Part shown: in pieces, positions 44,600 to 52,496 of the stretch
Layout of the letters: each line of letters starts with the position of its first letter
Position numbering within the stretch: position 1 is the stretch's first letter
NCBI GenBank assembly: GCA_022486625.1
Contig: JAKVKH010000011.1
Coordinates: 18,651 to 82,650, forward strand
Source of the DNA: Butyrivibrio sp.
GTDB taxonomy: Bacteria > Bacillota > Clostridia > Lachnospirales > Lachnospiraceae
Direction: 5' to 3'
DNA: 64,000 nt
Position numbers and translations under genes: made by a program
The notes under the pieces: model-generated
The model's database searches: none
What the model was told of the DNA's origin: nothing
What the model saw: only the letters and a program-made list of their open reading frames with translations

Positions 44600-45484
44600 A
44601 TGAAACGAAAAACAAAGCAGACACTGAAGGCATATCTGTTTATGGCTCCGGCCCTGTTTATGCTGATTATATTTGTGTTTGCACCGATTGTCGGCAGTTT
44701 GCCGCTGATGTTCTATGATTATTCAGTTCTGGGGGAAACAAAGTTTATTGGATTTGGTAATTTTACAAGGCTGTTTCAGGATACAGAGTTTCTGATTGCA
44801 CTTCGTAATTCGGTTCTGTTTGTAGTAGTAGTGCCTGTAATTCAGATTCTGTCGATAATGCTGGCATTACTTGTAAATCGAAAACTCCACGGAATGACAT
44901 TATTCCGTACATTATTTTATATACCTGTCGTGACTTCAATGGTTGCCGTTTCCATTATGTGGGGATTTCTGTTTGACTCAAATGGCGTTATTAATACGCT
45001 TCTGATTCAGATGGGGGCAATTTCAAGTCCCATCGGTTTCCTGAACGATCCCAGAATGGCAATGCTTTGCATTATGTTTATTACAATCTGGCAGGGACTT
45101 GGCTACTATATGATGCTGTATCTTGCAGGTCTTCAGTCTGTTCCGGCAGAATTGTCGGAGGCAGCTTATGTGGACGGTGCAAACAGCATACAGACGTTAT
45201 TCAGAATTAAAATGCCCATGCTCAAGCCTTATATCTGGTTTTGTTCGCTGAATTCAGTTATTTCAGCCATCGGAGTATTTGATGTGGTCTATGTTCTGAC
45301 AAAAGGCGGTCCGGCAGATGCAACCAATGTGATTAATTATTATTCCTATGTAAAAGCATTCCAGGATTTTGAATTTGGATATGCGGCGGCAATCGGAGCT
45401 GTTCAGGCGGTTATGACCACACTGCTGAGCATTATCATATTTATATATGGAAAAAGAGGCGGAGGCATGACTTATGGAGACTGA
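44600..45484 (+). CDS. ABC sugar transporter permease (MalF type)
   Basis: A 294-residue inner-membrane protein with six hydrophobic helices, starting MKRKTKQTLKAYLFMAPALFMLIIFVFAPIVGS. The EAA loop that contacts the ATPase is ELSEAAYVDGANSIQTLFRIKMPMLKP near 210. The ATG at 44600 follows TATGGAGG and gives the normal length; upstream in-frame codons overlap the intercistronic hairpin. Overlaps the second permease by 11 bases. No ATPase is encoded in the locus, so a shared MsmK/MalK-type ATPase elsewhere must power it. Confidence 0.93.
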   Translation: MKRKTKQTLKAYLFMAPALFMLIIFVFAPIVGSLPLMFYDYSVLGETKFIGFGNFTRLFQDTEFLIALRNSVLFVVVVPVIQILSIMLALLVNRKLHGMTLFRTLFYIPVVTSMVAVSIMWGFLFDSNGVINTLLIQMGAISSPIGFLNDPRMAMLCIMFITIWQGLGYYMMLYLAGLQSVPAELSEAAYVDGANSIQTLFRIKMPMLKPYIWFCSLNSVISAIGVFDVVYVLTKGGPADATNVINYYSYVKAFQDFEFGYAAAIGAVQAVMTTLLSIIIFIYGKRGGGMTYGD

Positions 45485-46328
45485 GAACAGGAGAAACGTA
45501 AAAAGTATCAGGCGAAACAGAAAAGTGATTTCCAATACACTGATTTATATTATTCTGATTCTGATTGCGATTGTATGTGCAGGACCGTTTCTGTGGATGC
45601 TTTCCACATCGTTTAAAAACGGACAGAACATTTATGATGTGCATCTGTTTACCACGAAACCTACACTTGAAAATTACACGGGAGTATTCCAGTTTCTGAA
45701 TATTCCAAAATACATATTAAACACCATAATTCTTACCTTTTTTTCCATTCTGGTGGATGTCATTTTCTCTGCACTTTGCGCATATGCACTTGCCTGCATG
45801 GATTTCCCGGGGAAAAAGCTGATTATGGGAGCACTTCTGGCATCAATGATTATTCCTGCAGCAGCCGGTATGATTATCAATTATCTGGTGATTGTAAAAG
45901 TACATCTGCTGAATACCTATGCAGGTGCAATTCTTCCGGGAGCAGTCAAAGTGTTCAGTATTATTCTGCTCCGGCAGTCTTATCTGACGATTCCGAAGGA
46001 ACTGATTGAGGCAGCCCGGATTGATGGCGCGGGAGAGGGCAGAATCTGGTGGAAGATCATGATGCCTGGTATTATGCCGTCTGTTTCCACAATCATCATA
46101 TTTGACTTTATCAGTAAATGGAATGAGTTCCTCTGGCCGATTATTGTATTGCAGGATCCGGAGAAATATCCGCTGGCTACAGCATTGCAGTATCTTAACG
46201 GGTCATTTAATTATAAGTTTGGTTATATTGCAGCAGGTACCATTATTTCAATCGTGCCGGTTATTCTTGTCTTTGTTCTTTGTCAGAAAAATTATATTGA
46301 AGCAATCAGTGGAGCAGTAAAAGGATGA
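45474..46328 (+). CDS. ABC sugar transporter permease (MalG type)
   Basis: A 284-residue inner-membrane protein with six hydrophobic helices. Characteristic segments are CAGPFLWMLSTSFKNGQNIYD after the first helix and the EAA loop ELIEAARIDGAGEGRIWWKIMMPGIMPSV near 185. It forms the heterodimeric channel with the preceding permease. The stop overlaps the next gene by four bases (ATGA), so the GH-GNAT protein is translationally coupled to the transporter. Confidence 0.93.
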   Translation: METENRRNVKSIRRNRKVISNTLIYIILILIAIVCAGPFLWMLSTSFKNGQNIYDVHLFTTKPTLENYTGVFQFLNIPKYILNTIILTFFSILVDVIFSALCAYALACMDFPGKKLIMGALLASMIIPAAAGMIINYLVIVKVHLLNTYAGAILPGAVKVFSIILLRQSYLTIPKELIEAARIDGAGEGRIWWKIMMPGIMPSVSTIIIFDFISKWNEFLWPIIVLQDPEKYPLATALQYLNGSFNYKFGYIAAGTIISIVPVILVFVLCQKNYIEAISGAVKG

Positions 46329-48487
46329 AACCATATTATGTCTGGGCCGAAATTCAGGCGAACAGGAACACAATTGCAGATTCGGAAAAGTTTCGACTTA
46401 CGATGAGAAAATGCAGAGATGTTGGAATTACCGGAATTATTCTCAGTGTAAAGGATACCTCGGGATATGTACTCTGGAACAGCAGTATTGCAGAGGCATA
46501 TGCCGAAAATGATCCGCTTTTCGAGCACAGAGATTATCTGCAGCAATGTCTGCGCATTGCACATGAGGAAGGACTGCTTCTGTTTGCAGCATTTGATGTG
46601 TTTACAGAAGGTAACAGCAGGAACGTCAGAGATACCATGCAGGGAATCAGACATCCGCAGTGGCAGGTACAATGCTATGGGATGAGCGGAAATGGAGAAA
46701 TGAAAGTACAACCGGTTACATCAGCTGAAAAGCTGATTACGGCAGGCAGTATTGATGATTTTGGTGAGATCTTTGTAAATCCCGGAAATCCGCAGGTCAG
46801 GGAATATGAAACTGCATTGATCAAAGAAGTTGCAGTAAATTATGATGTGGATGGCATTGTGCTGGACAGAGTCAGATATGTCGGACTCAGTACAGATTTC
46901 AGTGAGATGACGAGGCTACAATGGGAAGACTATGCAGGTGTATGGGATGAAAGATGGCCGGAAGATGTATATACGCTTTACAGACAGGAAGGGAAGGAAC
47001 CCGGGATCCGGTACGGAAGATACTTTGGCTCTTTTCTTACCTACCGGGCAGAGGTGACAGCATCCTTTGTAAGAAATTTACGAAAAGAACTGGACGGCCT
47101 TGGCAGAAAAATCACGCTGATGGATTACACAGGATCATGGTATCCGCTGTATTATGAGGTCGGCGTCAACTGGGCGTCTGATCAATATGTTCCAGATGAA
47201 TATGAATGGGTAGACAAAGAGGCCTACAGTAAAACCGGTTATCTGCAGTCTCTTGATTGTCTCTTATCCGGTTTTTATTATCCGGATGTTACGATTGAAG
47301 AAGCAAGGAAGCATGGAAAACCTGCTGACTGGTATAGTGTTGAAGGGGCAGCAGATATGGTTGACAAGGTTACGGGCAGGGAAAGAACAGTTCTTGGAAG
47401 TATTTTCCTGCAGCAATACAGTGAACAGCTTTCAGATATGACAAGGGCGGTACAGATGTGTATGAAACGGTCAGATGGCTGTATGCTGTTTGATCTTTCC
47501 TATCTGGAAGAAAATGACTGGTGGAGCTACGTAGATACAGCGCAGGAGAAGGGCATGGAGCTGGTGACAGATAAGCTGAAGGACGAAGATTTTCAGCAGA
47601 TTTTACAGGATTGGGATATTAATTTCGGAACAGCCTTTCCTGTTTCAGAGAAAAAACTTCGTGACAGTACTTCTGATGCAGCAGATTACCTGCCGGAAGC
47701 CTGTTTCTGTGTTCGTAATGAAGCCGGGAAGATGCAGGGATGCATTGCAGTCAAACTGTCAGCAAACCAGAAACTGTATCCAGATACCGCATGGATCACA
47801 CTTTTTTATGTGAATCCGCAGTATCGGAGAAAAGGATGGGGAAGGAAACTGTATTCTCTTTCCGAGAGCGTGCTGTTGCAGCACGGAGTGAAGAAAATCT
47901 ATATCGGACAGGATTTCAATAATCTGTTTTCCGGAATTCCTTCTCCGGATTCAGGTAAGGAGGCTTTTTTCCGAAAGCTTGGCTATACCCTGAATATGGA
48001 TGAGCATTATGACCTTGAGGCAGACATTGTCAATAATGATCTGATTGACCGGTTTGATACGGATCCATTCAGTACCGTGTTTGATACAGAGGTTCTGAGA
48101 GCAGAAGATGATGGACGTATGCTGGATTTTATCAGAAAAGAGGATGGACTGCCGGAACGGTGGGCATATGAGATGGAAGAATATCTGAAAAATCATGGCG
48201 ACAGGAATCGCATCGTAGCTATGAAAAAGAAGGAGAATGACGAAATATGTGGTTTCTGCATGGTCTCCTGTAATTCAGACGGTGACGGAGGACTTGGCCC
48301 GATTGGCATTGCCAGGGCAGTCAGAGGACATCATGTAGGAGATTACATACTCAGACAGTCACTGTGCCAGCTCAGAAAGATTGGTGGCAGAAGGATCTGC
48401 ATTGACTGGACGATTTTAAAGAATTTTTACGGACAGTTTGGTTTTACACCGGTCAGAACATTCCGGGCAGGATACAAAGAATTCTGA
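46325..48487 (+). CDS. GHL10-like glycosidase domain fused to two GNAT-like domains
   Basis: A 720-residue cytoplasmic protein without signal peptide. Residues about 1-400 resemble the GHL10/DUF187-type alpha-amylase-like TIM barrels: CRDVGITGIILSVKDTSGYVLW, then FVNPGNPQVREYETALIKEVAVNYDVDGIVLDRVRYVG near 155-185, with Asp of VLDRVRY as a candidate catalytic residue. Residues about 430-570 are GNAT-like (ITLFYVNPQYRRKGWGRKLY, the acetyl-CoA loop, and EAFFRKLGYTLN). Residues about 580-720 form a second GNAT-like unit (GIARAVRGHHVGDYILRQSL and NFYGQFGFTPV). A glycosidase-like fold joined to tandem acetyltransferases is unusual. In this operon it could act on the imported amino sugar, by cleavage plus acetylation, but no reaction is established. 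Confidence 0.75.
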   Translation: MKPYYVWAEIQANRNTIADSEKFRLTMRKCRDVGITGIILSVKDTSGYVLWNSSIAEAYAENDPLFEHRDYLQQCLRIAHEEGLLLFAAFDVFTEGNSRNVRDTMQGIRHPQWQVQCYGMSGNGEMKVQPVTSAEKLITAGSIDDFGEIFVNPGNPQVREYETALIKEVAVNYDVDGIVLDRVRYVGLSTDFSEMTRLQWEDYAGVWDERWPEDVYTLYRQEGKEPGIRYGRYFGSFLTYRAEVTASFVRNLRKELDGLGRKITLMDYTGSWYPLYYEVGVNWASDQYVPDEYEWVDKEAYSKTGYLQSLDCLLSGFYYPDVTIEEARKHGKPADWYSVEGAADMVDKVTGRERTVLGSIFLQQYSEQLSDMTRAVQMCMKRSDGCMLFDLSYLEENDWWSYVDTAQEKGMELVTDKLKDEDFQQILQDWDINFGTAFPVSEKKLRDSTSDAADYLPEACFCVRNEAGKMQGCIAVKLSANQKLYPDTAWITLFYVNPQYRRKGWGRKLYSLSESVLLQHGVKKIYIGQDFNNLFSGIPSPDSGKEAFFRKLGYTLNMDEHYDLEADIVNNDLIDRFDTDPFSTVFDTEVLRAEDDGRMLDFIRKEDGLPERWAYEMEEYLKNHGDRNRIVAMKKKENDEICGFCMVSCNSDGDGGLGPIGIARAVRGHHVGDYILRQSLCQLRKIGGRRICIDWTILKNFYGQFGFTPVRTFRAGYKEF

Positions 48488-48512
48488 AAATACAGATATA
48501 CGGAGATTGAAT

Positions 48513-50012
48513 ATGAAAAAGATAGTTCTTCTTCCATTGGATGAGAGACCATGCAACCGTGATTTTCCGCTTCGGCTGTTTATACATGAAAATGAAACTG
48601 AAATTATTGTTCCGCAGAAACTTGGAGATAAGAAAAAACCGGCGGATGTAGAGCAGATCAGGGAATTCCTGATACAAAACACGAAGGATGCTGATGCGCT
48701 GATTCTGTCTGTGGATATGATGCTGTATGGCGGACTGGTGCCCTCCAGAATTCATACAAGGAGGCTTGCGGAACTGACAGCGGCGGCAGAGACTCTTCAT
48801 CAGATCAGACGGAACAATCCGAAGATTCTGATTTATGCTTTTCAGGTAATCATGAGATGCCCATCGTATTCAAGTGCGGATGAAGAACCGGATTATTACG
48901 CAGATTACGGGGAGAAGATCAATCAGGCAGGAATCAGTATTCATAAGGCAAGACTGGGAATAGAGGCTGAAACGCAGGAGATTCTTTCAGAAATTCCACG
49001 GGAGGCATTGGAAGATTACATCGCACGCAGGCAGACAAATTGTACCATGAATCTGCATATGCTGGATTTTGTGGAAGACGGAACGATTGATTTTATGGTG
49101 GTACCACAGGATGATTCTGCGGTATATGGATATGCTGCCATGGATCAGGCACAGGTCAGAAGCGAAATTGTCAGGAGAGGGCTGTCGGAACGGGTACTGA
49201 TGTATCCGGGGGCAGACGAGGTTGAGATGACACTTATCTCACGTCTTCTGAATGTATTGCATGACAGAAAGCCCAAGATTTATCTTAAATATATTTCCGA
49301 AGGAGCAAAGAATATATATCCACTGTATGAAGGTGCAACTCTTTCAGCAACATTGAAGAATCATGTATTTGCAGCAGGATGTCAACTGACCGACAGCTAT
49401 GAGAATGCAGAGATAGCGCTGGTTGTGACTGCTCCGTCAGGAAATATGGCTGAAGCGGCAAAACAGCCCTCAAAACATCCGGAGTACAGCGCGGAGAGAA
49501 ACCTTCCTGAGATGATTGATTTCATCGAGCAGCGTCTCATGGAGGGAAAAACAGTTACTATTGCAGATAATGCATATGCCAATGGCGCAGATCTGGAAAT
49601 TATAAGGCTGCTAAATCGACATGGACTGCTGATGAAAGTGGCAGGTTATGCAGGATGGAATACGTCGGCGAATACAATCGGCACAGCAATATCGGAGAGC
49701 ATTGACAGCCTGTATTTTGCCGGGACACCTGAACATCAGAACTTTCTGATACAAAGATACCTGGAGGACGCAGGTTATTGCTCGGTGGTGCGCTGGAAAA
49801 TAACAGAGACATTTAAGGGAACTGAATTCGGATATTTTGATGTGAAGGAGTGCAGGGGTGAGATATCCGAGAAGGTGAATGCACAGTTGAGGATATTTGC
49901 GGATACAGAACTTTCTTCTGTTGCCGGAAAAATATGGATTGCAGATGTTTCAATGCCATGGAAAAGAATGTTTGAAGTGAAATTTGAAGCAGGAATCAAC
50001 GAGGATTATTGA
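48513..50012 (+). CDS. DUF4127 family protein
   Basis: A 499-residue cytoplasmic protein matching DUF4127, a family of unknown function. Visible conserved segments are the start KKIVLLPLDERPCNRDFPLRL, DALILSVDMMLYGGLVPSRIHTRR near 70, VPQDDSAVYGYAAMDQ near 200, YPGADEVEMTLISRLLN near 235, IADNAYANGADLEIIRLL near 350 and YAGWNTSANTIGTAISE near 380. The many conserved Asp, Glu, Asn and Arg residues suggest an enzyme rather than a structural protein. The ATG at 48513 follows CGGAGATTG and gives the family's conserved N-terminus. It sits between the GH-GNAT gene (25 bases) and the PHP gene (1 base), so a role in glycan breakdown is inferred from context only. Confidence 0.82.
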   Translation: MKKIVLLPLDERPCNRDFPLRLFIHENETEIIVPQKLGDKKKPADVEQIREFLIQNTKDADALILSVDMMLYGGLVPSRIHTRRLAELTAAAETLHQIRRNNPKILIYAFQVIMRCPSYSSADEEPDYYADYGEKINQAGISIHKARLGIEAETQEILSEIPREALEDYIARRQTNCTMNLHMLDFVEDGTIDFMVVPQDDSAVYGYAAMDQAQVRSEIVRRGLSERVLMYPGADEVEMTLISRLLNVLHDRKPKIYLKYISEGAKNIYPLYEGATLSATLKNHVFAAGCQLTDSYENAEIALVVTAPSGNMAEAAKQPSKHPEYSAERNLPEMIDFIEQRLMEGKTVTIADNAYANGADLEIIRLLNRHGLLMKVAGYAGWNTSANTIGTAISESIDSLYFAGTPEHQNFLIQRYLEDAGYCSVVRWKITETFKGTEFGYFDVKECRGEISEKVNAQLRIFADTELSSVAGKIWIADVSMPWKRMFEVKFEAGINEDY

Positions 50013-50013
50013 C

Positions 50014-50997
50014 GTGGATAGAATAATCAATGGGTTCTTCGACAGTGGTAAATGGTATAAAGGTAATCTGCACAGCCATACAACAAAATCGGACGGAATG
50101 CTCAGTCCGGATAAGGCAGTACAGGATTTCAGGGCACATGGATATTCGTTTTTGAGTCTGACAGATCATAATCAGTACAATGATTACAGCCAGAAATATA
50201 ACTGTGATGATTTTATTCTTCTGCCGGGTATTGAAGCGGCAGCAGTACTATATGATACTCGGGGAGAATGTATCAGGGTACATCATATCAATGGCATTCT
50301 GGGAACAGAAGAAATGCAGAAACATGCGGAAAAAGAACTTCTGAAGAACGGGCAGACCTATGGACCGTTTGAGTATCATGAGAAATGGGAAGGCAGAAAG
50401 GTTGCACAGGATATTATTGATGACCTTCATAGGAGAGGGTGCATTGTAACTTATAATCATCCGATCTGGTCAAGAATTGAACCGGATGAACTGATAAATC
50501 TGCATGGTATTGATATGCTGGAAATATATAATTACAATACGGAAAATGAAAGCGGAACAGGGTATGATACATCATTCTGGGATATGATGCTTCGCCGCGG
50601 CGTATGGCAGAACGCGGATGCGGCTGATGATAATCATAACGGGGGCATTTTTGATGATGCTTTTGGCGGATTTATCATGGTCAAAGCAGAGGAACTGTCA
50701 CAGGATGGCATTGTTACAGCGATCAGGAACGGAAGTTATTATTCTTCTTCCGGGCCGGAGATATATGACTGGGATGTAAATGAAAACAACGTAAATATCT
50801 GCTGCAGTCCGGCAGTAAAAATAAATCTGATTGCTGATGGTTATGTGGGGGCAGGTACAAGCGTTATTGCAAGGCCGGGAACATACCTTGAAAAATGTCA
50901 GATACCGATCAGAGGAACAGAGCATTATATCAGAGTGGAATGTATAGATGAAAACGGGCATGTCGCGTGGACAAATCCGATTTTTACAGGAAAATAA
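50014..50997 (+). CDS. PHP-domain metallohydrolase (CehA/McbA type)
   Basis: A 327-residue cytoplasmic protein. The PHP metal ligands are visible in order: GNLHSHTTKSDG near 26, LTDHNQYND near 60, LPGIEAAAV near 80, ITYNHP-like IVTYNHPIWSR near 150 and DAADDNHNGG near 208. A C-terminal beta-rich region follows. This pattern fits the CehA/McbA subgroup of PHP phosphoesterases, which hydrolyse phosphoesters or phosphodiesters. The start is a GTG two bases after the DUF4127 stop, with GAGG upstream, so it is tightly coupled. Context suggests a phospho-glycan or sugar-phosphate substrate, but none is known. Confidence 0.82.
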   Translation: MDRIINGFFDSGKWYKGNLHSHTTKSDGMLSPDKAVQDFRAHGYSFLSLTDHNQYNDYSQKYNCDDFILLPGIEAAAVLYDTRGECIRVHHINGILGTEEMQKHAEKELLKNGQTYGPFEYHEKWEGRKVAQDIIDDLHRRGCIVTYNHPIWSRIEPDELINLHGIDMLEIYNYNTENESGTGYDTSFWDMMLRRGVWQNADAADDNHNGGIFDDAFGGFIMVKAEELSQDGIVTAIRNGSYYSSSGPEIYDWDVNENNVNICCSPAVKINLIADGYVGAGTSVIARPGTYLEKCQIPIRGTEHYIRVECIDENGHVAWTNPIFTGK

Positions 50998-51036
50998 AGA
51001 AAGCCATGATGGTAATAATGGCGTGAAAGGAACACA

Positions 51037-51726
51037 ATGGATAAAGAAGAAATATTCGGAAAAATCAGAGGCGGTTTGATCGTATCCTGTCAGGCACTGG
51101 ATAATGAACCTCTGCACGGATCAGAAATGATGGCGCGGATGGCGTTTGCGGCAAAAGAGGGTGGCGCATCCGGAATCAGGGCCAATACACCGGAGGATAT
51201 TCTGGCAATCCGGCAAAAGGTGGATCTGCCGGTGATTGGAATTATCAAGGCAGAGTATCCGGACTCAGAGGTATATATTACGCCGACCATGAAAGAAGCC
51301 AGGGAACTGATTGCAGTACATCCGGAAATCATTGCACTTGATGCAACGGACAGGCTTCGTCCTGCAGGAGAAACACTCGGACATCTGTTTTCAGAGCTCA
51401 GGAAGGATTATCCTGACCAGCTGTTTATGGCTGACTGTTCCTGTTATGAAGATGGCATGCGTGCACAGGAACTGGGCTTTGATATTGTGGGTACAACGCT
51501 TTGCAGTTATACCGAAAAGACCAGAGGAATGTCAATTCCGAATTATGATATGATTCACAGGCTGACACAGGATCTGAAAATTCCGGTGATTGCAGAAGGC
51601 GGAATCTGGGAGACCGGACAGCTTCAGAGAGTATATCAGGAAAGGGTGCTTGCGGTTGTCATCGGGACGGCGATTACAAGACCACGTGACATTACACGAA
51701 GATTTGTACAGTCGATTCAGAAATAA
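51037..51726 (+). CDS. nanE: N-acetylmannosamine-6-phosphate 2-epimerase
   Basis: A 229-residue TIM-barrel enzyme that converts ManNAc-6-P into GlcNAc-6-P. Conserved segments are the start GGLIVSCQALDNEPLHGSEMMARMA, GASGIRANTPEDI, PVIGIIKAEYPDSEVYITPT (catalytic Lys), IIALDATDRLRP, ADCSCYEDGMRAQELGFDIVGTTL and PVIAEGGIWE. The start follows GAAAGGAAC. No sialic-acid lyase (nanA) is present in the window, so the ManNAc may come directly from the imported glycan. nagB follows after 11 bases. Confidence 0.94.
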   Translation: MDKEEIFGKIRGGLIVSCQALDNEPLHGSEMMARMAFAAKEGGASGIRANTPEDILAIRQKVDLPVIGIIKAEYPDSEVYITPTMKEARELIAVHPEIIALDATDRLRPAGETLGHLFSELRKDYPDQLFMADCSCYEDGMRAQELGFDIVGTTLCSYTEKTRGMSIPNYDMIHRLTQDLKIPVIAEGGIWETGQLQRVYQERVLAVVIGTAITRPRDITRRFVQSIQK

Positions 51727-51737
51727 AGGAGGATAAA

Positions 51738-52496
51738 ATGATCAGAATTTACAAGGCAAAAGATTATAATGATTTGAGCAGGAAAGCAGCGAACATTATT
51801 TCTGCGCAGATTATCATGAAGCCCAATTGCGTACTGGGACTGGCAACAGGCTCAAGTCCTGTCGGAACCTACAGACAGCTGGTGGAATGGTATAAAAAGG
51901 GAGATCTTGATTTCAGCGAGGTGCATACGGTAAATCTGGATGAATATAAAGGTCTTTCCGGAGATAATACAGAGAGCTATCGCTATTTCATGAACACCAA
52001 TCTTTTTGAACATGTCAATATTAATATTGCCAATACAAATGTACCGAATGGACAGGCAGTAGATCCGGAGGCAGAATGCCGCAGATATAATGAACTGATC
52101 CGTTCTCTGGGCGGCATTGACCTGCAGCTTCTTGGAATCGGGCATAACGGTCATATCGGCTTTAATGAGCCGGAGGAAGCCTTTGAAAAGGAAACACATC
52201 TGGTGGCACTTACACAGAGTACCATTGAAGCAAATGCGCGTCTGTTTGATGATCCAAAGGATGTTCCGCATTATGCGTTTACCATGGGAATCAAATCCAT
52301 CATGCAGGCCAGAAAGATCCTGATTATCGCCAGCGGAGCAGATAAGGCGCAGATCATGCATGATGCATTCTTTGGTCCTGTGACACCGAAAATTCCGGCA
52401 TCCATTTTGCAGATTCATAATGATCTTACCATTGTTGCAGATGAAGCGGCGCTGTCTCAGACAGATCTGAAAGGGATGAAGAACAGTGATTATTAA
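51738..52496 (+). CDS. nagB: Glucosamine-6-phosphate deaminase
   Basis: A 252-residue enzyme that turns GlcN-6-P into Fru-6-P and ammonia, the entry to glycolysis. Motifs include LGLATGSSPVGTYRQLV (phosphate loop), VNLDEYKGL with the catalytic Asp, LGIGHNGHIGFNEP with the ring-opening His, and AFTMGIKSI. Start ATG follows AAAGGAGG. The 3' end overlaps nagA by 11 bases. The usual order nagA-nagB is reversed. Confidence 0.96.
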   Translation: MIRIYKAKDYNDLSRKAANIISAQIIMKPNCVLGLATGSSPVGTYRQLVEWYKKGDLDFSEVHTVNLDEYKGLSGDNTESYRYFMNTNLFEHVNINIANTNVPNGQAVDPEAECRRYNELIRSLGGIDLQLLGIGHNGHIGFNEPEEAFEKETHLVALTQSTIEANARLFDDPKDVPHYAFTMGIKSIMQARKILIIASGADKAQIMHDAFFGPVTPKIPASILQIHNDLTIVADEAALSQTDLKGMKNSDY

